Below are positions 25,999-35,343 of a stretch of DNA of 64,000 nt, piece after piece. Under the pieces are notes generated by a model, which saw only the letters and a program-made list of their open reading frames with translations, was not told the DNA's origin and did not search any database. Location of the stretch: the NCBI RefSeq assembly GCF_004167675.1, contig NZ_SEZQ01000014.1. One strand, given 5' to 3'. Position 1 is the first letter of the stretch, and the number at the start of each line of letters is the position of its first letter. The DNA comes from Aliivibrio finisterrensis_A. Its GTDB lineage: Bacteria > Pseudomonadota > Gammaproteobacteria > Enterobacterales > Vibrionaceae. A program made the position numbers and the translations under genes.

Positions 25999-27345
25999 AT
26001 GAATAAACCAACCAATATTACTCTGTCCCCACAATGGGAAGATCGCATAAGTAACGAACAAAAGTTACGTCGTAATGATCAGCGCAGCGTTTTTCAACGA
26101 GATCGTGCTCGTATTCTCCATTCTGCTGCTTTTCGTCGCCTTCAAGCAAAAACTCAAGTTCACGGTCCAGGCAGTGCCAATGATTTTTATCGCACGCGCT
26201 TAACACATTCTTTAGAGGTTTCACAAATTGGCACTGGTGTAGTTGCACAACTTAAATTAAGGCAGCCCGAGTTTCGTAACCTATTAACCTCTACCAGTTT
26301 AATGGAAAGTATCTGTTTAGCTCATGATATAGGCCACCCTCCTTTTGGTCATGGTGGTGAGATTGCGCTTAATTATATGATGCGTGATCATGGCGGGTTT
26401 GAAGGCAATGGGCAGACGTTACGAATTTTAAGTAAACTAGAGCCTTATACTGAACATTTCGGTATGAACTTAGCAAGAAGAACTCTACTTGGTGTTCTTA
26501 AATACCCTGCATTTTTAGACCAAGTTCACTCTAGCTTCCACCCTGAACCGGTCACTAACTTACGTCACTTAAAATCCATTGAATGGCATCCACCGAAAGG
26601 AATTTACCGTGATGATGAACAGATCCTAAATTGGGTTTTGACCCCACTATCTGATCACGATAAAGCCCTGCTATCTACACTTCGGTTCCAAAAAGAAGGC
26701 GATAATAGCCATAGAAAAACACGCTTTAAATCCATTGATTGCTCAATCATGGAACTGGCTGATGATATTGCTTATGGTGTTCATGACTTAGAAGATGCAA
26801 TAGTGATGGGGATTGTCACTCGTAACCAATGGCAAGAATCTGTAGCAAGTAAGCTTGCCGAGTGTGGTGATGAATGGTTTGAAGCTAATATTGAAACCAT
26901 CAGTGACAAGCTGTTTTCAGGTCTTCAATATCAACGTAAAGATGGGATTGGTAGTATTGTAAATGCATTATTAACCTCTATTAGTATTAAAAAAACGACG
27001 TTCGAGGAAGAGCCTGAGTTCGATTCAGAATTACTGCGTTGGAATGCATATTTAAGCCCGTCCATGACTTATGCCTTAGAAGTGCTTAAAAAGTTTGTAG
27101 GTAAATACGTAATTCACCACTCTGAAATGCAACGGATTGAGTACAAAGGTCAGCAAATTGTGATGGAAATATTTGATGCGTTAAATTCTGATCCTGAACG
27201 TTTATTGCCTGAAAATGATAAACGAGAATGGCAAGAAGCAATGATGTCAGGTGGTAATGCGCATCGAGTGATTGCTGACTATATTGCAGGCATGACCGAT
27301 GGTTATGCTCAGCGTTTATATAATCAGCTTTTTGTTCCTATTTGA
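25999..27345 (+). CDS. dGTP triphosphohydrolase-like HD protein (Dgt family)
   Basis: The 448-residue protein has the HD-domain metal site: H70 (RLTHSLEVS), H109-D110 (CLAHDIGHPPFGHGGE) and a distal Asp (ELADDIAYGVHD). It belongs to the dGTPase-like type 2 group that hydrolyses dNTPs to the nucleoside and triphosphate. Members in several bacteria deplete dNTPs during phage infection, so a defence role is possible but unproven here. I take ATG 25999 over the upstream GTG at 25984. It is flanked by housekeeping genes. Confidence 0.88.
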   Translation: MNKPTNITLSPQWEDRISNEQKLRRNDQRSVFQRDRARILHSAAFRRLQAKTQVHGPGSANDFYRTRLTHSLEVSQIGTGVVAQLKLRQPEFRNLLTSTSLMESICLAHDIGHPPFGHGGEIALNYMMRDHGGFEGNGQTLRILSKLEPYTEHFGMNLARRTLLGVLKYPAFLDQVHSSFHPEPVTNLRHLKSIEWHPPKGIYRDDEQILNWVLTPLSDHDKALLSTLRFQKEGDNSHRKTRFKSIDCSIMELADDIAYGVHDLEDAIVMGIVTRNQWQESVASKLAECGDEWFEANIETISDKLFSGLQYQRKDGIGSIVNALLTSISIKKTTFEEEPEFDSELLRWNAYLSPSMTYALEVLKKFVGKYVIHHSEMQRIEYKGQQIVMEIFDALNSDPERLLPENDKREWQEAMMSGGNAHRVIADYIAGMTDGYAQRLYNQLFVPI

Positions 27346-27368
27346 TCGAATACCGAGCAATAAAAGAA

Positions 27369-27995
27369 CTACTCTGAACGGTAGTTCTTTTGATACACCC
27401 CTTCCGGCATTTGGCTAATATGAAATTCTATCATGTTGTCAAAAGCCGTTAGAATCGAACCAAATTTATCTGCAGTTTCTGATGCTGTCGATTCATTATC
27501 TAATTGACTGAGTACATGGTAACCCGCTTCTGCTGTTGAGAGAGCATTATCTTTTGGCGCTTTTCGAACACGATAATTGCCCGATAACTCAGTATCAAGA
27601 TGCACCTTGGGTAATGAATGCAGATTCGTCGAGAGCTGCCACATCTTGTAGGCTTTCTTCCACGTCCCATCCAATAAAATTACACGCTGTTTTTTCTCTG
27701 ATGTATTCGATGCCGATGAAATCACCTGGCTTGTGTTGTCTAAAAAAAGCACTTGATGCTGATAATTATCATCACTTAATAATTGGTTTAATTCAGAATG
27801 CTCAGTAAAATTCTCACCAATGAAAGTGCGACAGTTTGCCAAACTTAGCGATAGGATCTTTGCTGTCCCTAATGGTCGCTTAGCTTCTGTTGGATGCTGT
27901 AGTATGATGAGTTCAACCTCTGTTGAGATTGGCTTTATCCATTCACAGATACAGGCTTTTTTTGTTTTTAGGCATTGAAGACAAAATCGAATCAC
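27369..27995 (-). CDS. DTW domain tRNA-uridine aminocarboxypropyltransferase
   Basis: The 208-residue protein carries an N-terminal zinc-type cysteine set (C5, C8, C15, C17), HPTE at 34-37 and the family DxTW signature as D109-G-T-W112. Characterised members such as E. coli TapT transfer the 3-amino-3-carboxypropyl group of SAM to uridine 47 of tRNA (acp3U). The start is a GTG (27993-27995) with AAAGG upstream; it diverges almost head to head from the rhombosortase. Confidence 0.88.
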   Translation of the reverse strand: MIRFCLQCLKTKKACICEWIKPISTEVELIILQHPTEAKRPLGTAKILSLSLANCRTFIGENFTEHSELNQLLSDDNYQHQVLFLDNTSQVISSASNTSEKKQRVILLDGTWKKAYKMWQLSTNLHSLPKVHLDTELSGNYRVRKAPKDNALSTAEAGYHVLSQLDNESTASETADKFGSILTAFDNMIEFHISQMPEGVYQKNYRSE

Positions 27996-28009
27996 AAGGA
28001 ACCTTTGTT

Positions 28010-28573
28010 TTGTTGAAATTACTTTTTCCCATTTTAGTTATGCTTGGGTTTGCACAACTAACACCAGTATCTGATTTTTTTACTTGGGACAGAAACTTAA
28101 TTCTACAAGGCGAGGTTTGGCGATTAATTACGGGTAACTTTACCCATACTAACCTTGCTCACCTAATAATGAATGCTGCCGCACTAATGGTATTTTGTTT
28201 TATCTTTAAGGACATATTAAATCCAAAAAAATTGTGGAGCCTACTGCTTTCTATCAGTTTAATGACTGGAGGACTTCTCTTATTATCTCCTATCCAATCT
28301 TATGTAGGCTTATCCGGTGTATTACATGGCTTATTTATCTGCGCTGCGATTGAAGACATCAAACAGCAACGAAGTACAGGGTGGTTATTACTCGTCGGTG
28401 TCGTCGCTAAAATTGCTTGGGAACAATACTTTGGAGCAAGCGCTTCAACCATATCTTTAATAAATGCTAACGTTGCTATAGAGGCTCACCTAATTGGAGC
28501 ATGTTGTGGTGCAATACTCCAATTACTCTACTATTTCTATACACTTAGTACAGCCTCTGACGCCCCAAAATAG
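28010..28573 (+). CDS. rrtA: Rhombosortase (rhomboid-type GlyGly-CTERM protease)
   Basis: This six-helix intramembrane serine protease shows TGNFTHTNLAHLIMN, the nucleophile motif GLSGVLHG and a final-helix histidine (EAHLIGACCG), the rhombosortase pattern. Such enzymes process surface proteins that carry a C-terminal GlyGly-CTERM signal. There is no ATG: a TTG at 28010 follows AAGGAA by 8-9 nt and gives 187 residues, whereas the longer TTG at 27923 would run through the divergent gene. Its end overlaps recR by 29 nt. No GlyGly-CTERM substrate is encoded in the window. Confidence 0.85.
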   Translation: MLKLLFPILVMLGFAQLTPVSDFFTWDRNLILQGEVWRLITGNFTHTNLAHLIMNAAALMVFCFIFKDILNPKKLWSLLLSISLMTGGLLLLSPIQSYVGLSGVLHGLFICAAIEDIKQQRSTGWLLLVGVVAKIAWEQYFGASASTISLINANVAIEAHLIGACCGAILQLLYYFYTLSTASDAPK

Positions 28574-29147
28574 AATGAGATAGCGTTGTACCGTCCACTA
28601 ATTCTAGCTCTCCACCCATAGGGACACCGTGCGCAATTCGACTTGCAGGGACTTGGTGCTCCTGACACACTTCAGCAATATAGTGAGCTGTTGCTTCGCC
28701 TTCTACCGTCGGGTTCGTTGCTAAAATCACTTCGGTAATATCGCCACGGCCTAAACGGTGGTCAAATAAATCTAAACCAATATCACTTGGACCGATACCA
28801 TCAAGAGGAGAGAGATGCCCCATTAAAACAAAATAACGCCCAGAGAATTGCCCTGTTGCTTCTACCGCAACGATATCGGCAGGACTTTCTACGATACACA
28901 ACTCACCGCTGGCCTGACGTTTTGGGTTTAAACAAATTGCACACGTATCTTCTTCAGTAAATGTTCTACATTCTGAGCAATGTCCAATCTCAGACATCGC
29001 ACGAGACAAAGAGTCCGCCAGTTGCATTCCCCCTTGACGGTTACGTTGTAAAAGATGAAACGCCATTCGTTGAGCTGATTTTGGACCAACGCCAGGTAGG
29101 CATCGTAATGATTCCATTAATTGTTCTAATAAACCACTTGTTCGCAT
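28545..29147 (-). CDS. recR: Recombination mediator RecR
   Basis: The 200-residue protein has the helix-hairpin-helix LRCLPGVGPKSAQRMAFHLL, a four-cysteine zinc finger (CSEC...CAIC) and a Toprim domain (LCIVESPADIVAVEATGQF). It works with RecF/RecO to load RecA on gapped DNA. It belongs to the dnaX-ybaB-recR cluster; a weak terminator lies before it. Confidence 0.96.
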   Translation of the reverse strand: MRTSGLLEQLMESLRCLPGVGPKSAQRMAFHLLQRNRQGGMQLADSLSRAMSEIGHCSECRTFTEEDTCAICLNPKRQASGELCIVESPADIVAVEATGQFSGRYFVLMGHLSPLDGIGPSDIGLDLFDHRLGRGDITEVILATNPTVEGEATAHYIAEVCQEHQVPASRIAHGVPMGGELELVDGTTLSHSILGRQRLY

Positions 29148-29170
29148 AGTTTTTTTATATTCCAGAAAAG

Positions 29171-29193
29171 AAAAAGGCAGCCACTTAGCCGCC
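29171..29193 (-). terminator. Possible attenuating terminator between ybaB and recR
   Basis: On the minus strand GGCGGC-N6-GCTGCC (one G-T pair) is followed by T5. It would reduce read-through into recR. The stem is short. Confidence 0.5.
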
Positions 29194-29250
29194 TAATTTT
29201 ACCAAGATAAATATGAATAATCTGTCTTGATTTTTATCATTTAAGATAAA

Positions 29251-29586
29251 TTAGAATGGCATTTTAAAGCCTGGTGGCATTTGCATTCCACCAGTAACAC
29301 CAGCCATTTTTTCTTTTTGTGTTTCTTCAATGCGACGAGAAGCATCATTGAACGCGGCTGCGATCAAATCTTCTAGCATCTCTTTTTCGTCTTCTTCCAT
29401 TAAGCTTGGATCGATTTCAACACGACGAACACTGTGAGAACCTGTGATAGTAACCTTAACAAGGCCAGCACCTGATTCACCAGTTACTTCCATGTTTGCG
29501 ATTTCTTCTTGCATTTTTTGCATGCGATCTTGCATTTGCTGGGCTTGCTTCATCAAGTTGCCCATGCCGCCTTTTCCACCGAACAT
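29251..29586 (-). CDS. ybaB: YbaB/EbfC family nucleoid-associated protein
   Basis: The 111-residue protein starts with a Met/Gln-rich coiled-coil helix (GNLMKQAQQMQDRMQKMQ) and has the conserved VEIDPSLMEEDEKEMLEDLI segment and a Met/Pro/Gly-rich tail. Homologues form tweezers-like dimers that bind DNA. It is placed between dnaX and recR as in most gammaproteobacteria, about 100 nt after dnaX. Confidence 0.95.
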   Translation of the reverse strand: MFGGKGGMGNLMKQAQQMQDRMQKMQEEIANMEVTGESGAGLVKVTITGSHSVRRVEIDPSLMEEDEKEMLEDLIAAAFNDASRRIEETQKEKMAGVTGGMQMPPGFKMPF

Positions 29587-29689
29587 AATTATTCTCTCTT
29601 AAATTTACTTCTTTGTTACTAAGAAAATGGGGATGAATATTACAATTTCAACCCATATGTATATTTTACTTTATTTGTATAAGAACGAA

Positions 29690-31819
29690 TTAAATCGGCC
29701 TTACACTTTCTTGATCCATTTCTGCACCAAACCTCTGTATAAAGAAATTCACGTGTGGATCTTGTTGTAAACTTTGGTACGCCGTTTGTAATTTGGTTTG
29801 ATACATTTGCTCACGCAATTCTAAAGGCGTCGTACCCTCAGTACTAATATCAATCAATACTGTGATGTCTTTATTAAGCGCCTGACTCAATGCCTGAGCT
29901 ACCAATTCATTGGCTTTATCGCCATTCAAATGAGACTGCGCTGCTCTCAAATGTAATGTTACTTGGTTGTCTTTCTCAACAAACGACGAATTTAACACTA
30001 ACTGTTGAACCAATTTTGGCAGGGGTAATGACATGGCCAGTGCTGACCATTCATCTTGCTTTGATGATTCTTCCACCAGTAATTTTACCATCTCTGGTGT
30101 TTTTTCATGCTCTAGTGCTTGCTTTAACTTGGTTGGAGTAATATCACTCACGACCTTTTTCTGTTCAGGTTGTGTTGATTTCCAACGATAAGGCTCTTCT
30201 GGTTTTTTCTCTTGTGCTGCTGAACTTCCAATTTGCGACACCTGAGCACGAGGGGCTAAATGCTGTTTTTCAGCAATGCGTTCTAGCACTGAACTCGTTT
30301 TTTTCTTATCGGATGCCGCACTAGACTTTTTTGAGCCAGTACCATTGTTTGTGTTAGCTAAATTATTTTTTGCACTGCGTAACTGGTTACGAACGCCAAG
30401 CAAACCCGTTTTTGGTGCAACAGCAGGCTCTTGCTGTACAGGAGGTACAGAAGATGACGTTTGCTGCATTGATTGATGCAAATCCCCCATAGGCGGCGCA
30501 TCATACATAGGTGGTTGCTCTGACTGTACTGGTGGTACGTATTGATTCTGAGTATTCGCTTGTTGTGGTTGAACGATTTGAGATGCCTGACGCTGAACTG
30601 GCGTTTGAGGTCTCATCGTTGCTGGATTTGAGTCTACAAGCGGTGCTGATTGCTGCCTTGGCATCGCCATAGGTTGAACAACTTGAGGCTCTGTTGATGG
30701 TACAGCAATCGGCTGAGCATCTAACTGTTGTGCATGAACGGGACGAAACGCAACCATTCTTAGCAGCATCATTTCAACGCCCGTTTTTTCCGTTGGCGCT
30801 AACGGTAAATCTTTACGGCTTTGTAAGGCAATTTGATAAAAAAGTTGCACTTCTTGTGGAGATAATTGGCCACTTAACAGTTCAATACGCTCTGCATCTG
30901 GCTGTGTTTTATCCAAAGTAGCCGGCAGTGCTTGATACATGGCTAATTTATGCAATTGATTAGCGATTTCTTTTGCTAATCCATCCCATTCAATCCCCAT
31001 ATCAGCAAGATCATTCACACAGCTCATTAATGTCTGCATGTTTTTCGTGCTTATAGCCTCTAAAATCCGAACCGCTTGATCCGTGTCTAAAGTGCCTAGC
31101 ATCGCTGAAACAATATCAGTGGTAACAGAGCCATTACCCAATGCTATCGCTTGATCTGTCAAGCTCAGTGCATCACGCATACTGCCGTCAGCAGCATGAG
31201 CAATCAGGCCTAATGCTCTTGCGTCTTTTATTACTTCTTCTTTATCTAAAACAAAATCTAGCTGCTCATGAATTTGATCAACACTGATGTGCTTTAGATG
31301 GAATTGTAAACAACGAGACAATATCGTTACAGGCAGTTTCTGTGGATCGGTCGTTGCTAATAAAAATTTGACGTACTCTGGCGGCTCTTCCAATGTTTTT
31401 AATAACGCATTGAAACTATGGCGCGACAGCATATGAACTTCATCGATCAAATAAACCTTAAAACGACCACGCGCAGGTTTGTATTGAACATTATCAAGCA
31501 GTTCACGAGTATCTTCTACTTTGGTTCTAGAAGCGGCATCGATCTCAAGTAAATCAACAAAACGTCCTTCGTCGATTTCCTTACAAGTAGAACACACACC
31601 GCAAGGGGTTGATGTGATCCCTTCTTCACAGTTCAACCCTTTCGCGAACAAACGTGCAATGGTGGTTTTACCCACACCACGAGTTCCGCTAAATAAGTAA
31701 GCGTGATGAAGTCGATTATGGTCAAGTGCGTTTTCCAACGCCGTAAGCACGTGAGGCTGGCCAACCACATCTTTAAAATGATGCGGACGCCACTTACGTG
31801 CCAGAACTTGATAGCTCAT
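29690..31819 (-). CDS. dnaX: DNA polymerase III subunits tau and gamma
   Basis: From ATG 31819 the clamp-loader ATPase tau is 709 residues, beginning SYQVLARKWRPHHF. It has Walker A GTRGVGKTT, a zinc module (CGVCSTC), DEVHML and the SRC arginine finger, followed by a Pro/Gln-rich linker and the DnaE/DnaB-binding domains. An earlier in-frame ATG at 31864 adds 15 residues unlike the family. A slippery A-AAA-AAG at 30332-30326 lies at codons 497-498; a -1 shift meets TAG after one codon, giving a 499-residue gamma. Confidence 0.95.
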   Translation of the reverse strand: MSYQVLARKWRPHHFKDVVGQPHVLTALENALDHNRLHHAYLFSGTRGVGKTTIARLFAKGLNCEEGITSTPCGVCSTCKEIDEGRFVDLLEIDAASRTKVEDTRELLDNVQYKPARGRFKVYLIDEVHMLSRHSFNALLKTLEEPPEYVKFLLATTDPQKLPVTILSRCLQFHLKHISVDQIHEQLDFVLDKEEVIKDARALGLIAHAADGSMRDALSLTDQAIALGNGSVTTDIVSAMLGTLDTDQAVRILEAISTKNMQTLMSCVNDLADMGIEWDGLAKEIANQLHKLAMYQALPATLDKTQPDAERIELLSGQLSPQEVQLFYQIALQSRKDLPLAPTEKTGVEMMLLRMVAFRPVHAQQLDAQPIAVPSTEPQVVQPMAMPRQQSAPLVDSNPATMRPQTPVQRQASQIVQPQQANTQNQYVPPVQSEQPPMYDAPPMGDLHQSMQQTSSSVPPVQQEPAVAPKTGLLGVRNQLRSAKNNLANTNNGTGSKKSSAASDKKKTSSVLERIAEKQHLAPRAQVSQIGSSAAQEKKPEEPYRWKSTQPEQKKVVSDITPTKLKQALEHEKTPEMVKLLVEESSKQDEWSALAMSLPLPKLVQQLVLNSSFVEKDNQVTLHLRAAQSHLNGDKANELVAQALSQALNKDITVLIDISTEGTTPLELREQMYQTKLQTAYQSLQQDPHVNFFIQRFGAEMDQESVRPI
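30326..30332 (-). promoter_or_regulatory. Programmed -1 frameshift site of dnaX
   Basis: The minus strand reads TCA AAA AAG TCT AGT in the tau frame, containing the heptamer A-AAA-AAG used in E. coli dnaX. After a -1 slip the next codons are GTC TAG, so gamma ends at once, as in E. coli (GAG TGA). A TCTAGTGC/GTGCTAGA stem (two G-U pairs, long loop) can form directly downstream. Confidence 0.8.
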
Positions 31820-31863
31820 AGAATACAGCCCAAAATAAAATAGATCTAAATCGTAGCACAGCA

Positions 31864-31897
31864 AAAAAATGAGATCTCCCTTGATAGAGAGATCTCA
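31864..31897 (-). terminator. Terminator of apt
   Basis: On the minus strand GAGATCTC pairs with a second GAGATCTC (itself palindromic), extended by flanking A-T pairs, and is followed by T7. It separates apt from dnaX. Confidence 0.85.
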
Positions 31898-31922
31898 CTC
31901 AATTTATTGTGTATATGAGGAA

Positions 31923-32468
31923 TTAGTGACCAGCAAACTCACAGATGCTGTATACGTTTAGGCCTAAACCTTCTAAACGAGTTTCGCCACCAATTTCTGG
32001 TAGGTTAATAACAAATGCTGCATGCTCAACTTCACCACCAAGTTGACGGATCAGTTTTACTGTTGCTTCAATCGTACCGCCAGTAGCTAGTAGGTCATCA
32101 ACCACTAATACTTTATCACCTTCAACAATTGCATCAGTATGAATTTCTAGCGTATCTGTACCGTATTCAAGATCATACGTTTGTGCGATTGTCGGGCGCG
32201 GAAGTTTTCCAGGCTTACGTACAGGAACAAAACCAACACCTAACTCTAGCGCTAATGGTGCACCAAATAAGAAACCACGGGCTTCAGTACCAACAATCTT
32301 AGTAAAGCCACCTTGTTTATATTTCTCTACAAGTAGCTGAATTGTCGCTTGATATGCTTTTGGGTCTTCCATCAAGCTAGTTACATCACGGAACATGATG
32401 CCTGCTTTTGGGTAATCAGGAATAGATTTGATGCTGCTTTTAATCAGTTCAAGTGTTTCTGTCGACAT
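31923..32468 (-). CDS. apt: Adenine phosphoribosyltransferase
   Basis: The 181-residue purine salvage enzyme makes AMP from adenine and PRPP. It has the N-terminal SIPDYPKAGIMFRDVTSLM, the hood EARGFLFG and the PRPP loop VLVVDDLLATGGT. The start ATG has AGGACA upstream. It precedes dnaX as in E. coli, but a strong terminator lies between them. Confidence 0.97.
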   Translation of the reverse strand: MSTETLELIKSSIKSIPDYPKAGIMFRDVTSLMEDPKAYQATIQLLVEKYKQGGFTKIVGTEARGFLFGAPLALELGVGFVPVRKPGKLPRPTIAQTYDLEYGTDTLEIHTDAIVEGDKVLVVDDLLATGGTIEATVKLIRQLGGEVEHAAFVINLPEIGGETRLEGLGLNVYSICEFAGH

Positions 32469-32611
32469 GATTTTGTCCTATTCTGCCTAAATCCGGCATT
32501 AAAAAAAATTAACCGACTTATGTTATTCACTTTCTGTGTTGTGAGCAAGTATTACCCGTCGAGATGAGCAGTTGTTCTAATGCCTATTGCGCTAGTCGAT
32601 TATTTTAAAAA

Positions 32612-32977
32612 TTAAGAACTTGGGATGGTTGAAAACCAATATAGAAGTGTAATTGCTAATACTAACAATAAAAATTTCACCCACAAAATTGGCGCTATTA
32701 TGATAGAGAGAAGAAAGCTAAGCACTATCATTACAAACGCCTTCTTTTTAATGGAGGCCTTGATGGTTTTACACGCCTGCCACTCAACAATAGGAGGGCC
32801 TAAATAAGGGTGCGTAATAAGCCAAGCATGGATTCGAGGTGAAGCTCGCATAAAACATGCGCTAGCAAGGATCAAAAATGGCGTCGTTGGTAGGAGAGGT
32901 AAAAATACACCAATAAGACCTAGAACTAATGCGATAACGCCAATAAAAAACCAAAACGCCTTATGGGTAAAATGCAA
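32612..32977 (-). CDS. YbaN family (DUF454) inner-membrane protein
   Basis: The 121-residue protein has an N-terminal helix (FIGVIALVLGLIGVFLPLLP) with the DUF454 hallmark LPTTPFLILAS, a conserved ACFMRASPRIHAWL and two further membrane helices at the C-terminus. Function is unknown. In E. coli ybaN also neighbours apt, so the synteny supports the call. Confidence 0.88.
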   Translation of the reverse strand: MHFTHKAFWFFIGVIALVLGLIGVFLPLLPTTPFLILASACFMRASPRIHAWLITHPYLGPPIVEWQACKTIKASIKKKAFVMIVLSFLLSIIIAPILWVKFLLLVLAITLLYWFSTIPSS

Positions 32978-33035
32978 ATCTGTCTCTCTAAACCAAAACT
33001 ATACTCTAACGTGAGGCTATCACTAAACAATCAAT

Positions 33036-34136
33036 CTATGAAGAACTTAATTCAAGCTTAAAACTGCTACACCCTAAACTGTTTAAAAGTAAGCTATTTT
33101 CCTGTGCAATAGGGAAACGATGTACCTTGTTATTTTCGGCTCCCTGAGTTAATTGTTCGCTTCCTCGTACCACACTGCGCTCTTTCTGATTATCCCATAC
33201 GGCATCAAGTCCTGCAGATAAAATAAAGATGGCCTCATCAGAAAAATCGACATACCCAAACATACCTGACATAGGGTAAGAATGTGCCATCGTTGCCATT
33301 CCTTTTTCAATCGAAGCAACCATTTTTGGTATTGTATTTAATGTAATGTTTTGATCTCGGATCAAATCATTAAAAAATGCTCTGATCAATAGACAAGAAA
33401 CAACACCACTCTCCTCACCTGACTTTGAATCGACAAGATAAAAGAATAAACGGCCATCTAACAACCACTCATAATCAAAAATCAGTGGCATTCCATCTAC
33501 TGGTTGTAATAATCGATAACTTAATTTCCAATTACCTTGCTGCGCATCATTTTCTGGCAACAACTCAAATAAAAGCTCTCTGCCTATATTAGGTTCATTT
33601 TGTAAATGGTCTAAGTGCCAATGCAGCTCATCATTGCAACTTTTATCAAGTTCTGATGTTCTGAACCACTGGCTAGAAAAGTCCTGCATCCGCTGTGAAC
33701 TCTCTTCACTTAACTTTAACGCCGATACCAATGATTTAATCAAAATAGAAATATCATTGATAGGCTTAACTAAAAAATCTTTTGCTCCTAAACGCAGCAC
33801 TTTTGCCACATCTTGCATATCTCCACTGCCTGAAATGACAATGATTGGCAACATTGGGTATTCTAAAACGGCTTCCTCGACAAACTCGATGCCATTTAAG
33901 ATTGGCATAGCTAAATCACATAACAACACATCAGGTAATGCGTTTTGTAATATTGTCAGCCCTTCTAAGCCATTACAGGCTTCTTTTACATTGCATGAAT
34001 AACTTTCTAAAACCGCTTTTACCATAGATCGAAAAACAGGATCGTCATCAACAATCAATACATCTTTATTAAAAAGTAAATCTTCTACTGGTGCTTTAAC
34101 TTCATCTACATTTTTTTCGCACTGCTCTATCGACAT
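33036..34136 (-). CDS. rssB: Response regulator RssB-like (RpoS proteolysis adaptor)
   Basis: The 366-residue protein has a receiver domain (about 24-140) with acidic pocket D30-D32, phosphoacceptor D74 (LLCDLAMPILNG) and K124. Segments DPVFRSMVK and LRLGAKDFLVKPINDI strongly recall E. coli RssB. The C-terminal domain resembles the RssB PP2C-like pseudophosphatase (LLIRAFFNDLI, ILSAGLDAVWD) and lacks obvious metal-binding Asp motifs. In E. coli RssB delivers RpoS to ClpXP. An N-terminal extension of about 20 residues is extra. The role in this organism is inferred. Confidence 0.8.
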   Translation of the reverse strand: MSIEQCEKNVDEVKAPVEDLLFNKDVLIVDDDPVFRSMVKAVLESYSCNVKEACNGLEGLTILQNALPDVLLCDLAMPILNGIEFVEEAVLEYPMLPIIVISGSGDMQDVAKVLRLGAKDFLVKPINDISILIKSLVSALKLSEESSQRMQDFSSQWFRTSELDKSCNDELHWHLDHLQNEPNIGRELLFELLPENDAQQGNWKLSYRLLQPVDGMPLIFDYEWLLDGRLFFYLVDSKSGEESGVVSCLLIRAFFNDLIRDQNITLNTIPKMVASIEKGMATMAHSYPMSGMFGYVDFSDEAIFILSAGLDAVWDNQKERSVVRGSEQLTQGAENNKVHRFPIAQENSLLLNSLGCSSFKLELSSS

Positions 34137-34386
34137 ACGACAACCCTCTGCACGTTCCTTAGCAAATAATGGATACTTCCTTTATTTTTTTATTACTCAG
34201 AATAAATTTAGTTCTATATTGGGTGGAGCACAAATATTTTTAGATAAGATTATTAATAACTGCTAAGAAATTGGCGAAAATGCTCTTTTATTTATAGAAT
34301 TTCACTTTAGTTGACTTATAACAACACGTCCCTTACTGTTTTAGTTACACTTTAGCGCTCGAAAAAACAGAGAGTATCTTAATATA

Positions 34387-35262
34387 ATGAAGTTAGATGA
34401 TTTAAATTTGTTTCGACAGGTTGTTGATAATGGCAGCTATACTGCTGCCTCAAGAAAAACCCTAATCCCTGTTGCGACAATTACTCGTCGGATTCAAGCC
34501 TTAGAAGATTCTTTAGATATTCGCTTACTTAATCGCCACGCTCGCAAGTTATCACTAACAGAAGCGGGACAAAAGTTTTATGATGAATGCGCCCCAATTT
34601 TAGCGACTTTAGTTAATACCAGTGAATGCCTAGGTGAAGAGTGCCGTGGCGCTGCTGGTAAATTAAAAATCGCAGCTCCCTCAAACCTGACCAAACGCAT
34701 GATTCAACCTATCTTAAATAAGTTTATGCTGATCTATCCTAATATCAGTATTAACTTAACTATGAGCAACCAACCAGAACAGCTTGACCCAACTGATTGG
34801 GATATTATTTTCCGTGTTGGAAAGCAAAGAGACTCGTCACTTATTGCTCGTCAAATTGGATCTTTAGAAGATATTTTAGTCGCTAGCCCTGCTTATTTAG
34901 AAGCAAATTCAGAGCCAACACACGCACAAGAGTTACATGAACACCATTTACTAAAAGGCAACCCTTTAATGCGTTGGCGTTTAACGAATAATGATGGTGA
35001 ATCTGTCACAATTACTGATGCTGGGCGTTTTGAGGCGAGTGAACTTAATGTGATTCGAATGGCTTGTTCTGATGGTTTAGGAATAACGCTAATGCCAGAT
35101 ATCATGATCCGCCAATACCTTGCTGATGGCTCACTAGTACGCGTTCTTAAAGACTGGTCAGCGAATCCTAGAGATATTTATATGATTTATAACCATAAAG
35201 ATCATCAGCCTGAAAAAGTCCGTCTTTTTATTGATTTCGTAAGTAGCCACGTACCAAGTTAA
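34387..35262 (+). CDS. LysR family transcriptional regulator
   Basis: The 291-residue protein has the LysR N-terminal winged helix (LNLFRQVVDNGSYTAASRKT, residues about 6-25, then ITRRIQALEDSL) and a periplasmic-binding-like effector domain. It belongs to the large CrgA-type subgroup. No divergent target gene is obvious: the neighbour rssB is divergent with a 250-nt gap, and purF is convergent. Target and ligand are unknown. Confidence 0.88.
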   Translation: MKLDDLNLFRQVVDNGSYTAASRKTLIPVATITRRIQALEDSLDIRLLNRHARKLSLTEAGQKFYDECAPILATLVNTSECLGEECRGAAGKLKIAAPSNLTKRMIQPILNKFMLIYPNISINLTMSNQPEQLDPTDWDIIFRVGKQRDSSLIARQIGSLEDILVASPAYLEANSEPTHAQELHEHHLLKGNPLMRWRLTNNDGESVTITDAGRFEASELNVIRMACSDGLGITLMPDIMIRQYLADGSLVRVLKDWSANPRDIYMIYNHKDHQPEKVRLFIDFVSSHVPS

Positions 35263-35296
35263 TACGACAACACATTTCAGGATAGACACACATAAA

Positions 35297-35330
35297 AAAA
35301 AGCCTGTGATAACAGATATCACAGGCTTTT
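35297..35330 (+). terminator. Bidirectional terminator between the LysR gene and purF
   Basis: A perfect 11-bp stem AGCCTGTGATA/TATCACAGGCT with a 5-nt loop has A-run and T-run flanks and ends both converging transcripts. Confidence 0.92.
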
Positions 35331-35343
35331 CTTTAGACGAAAT

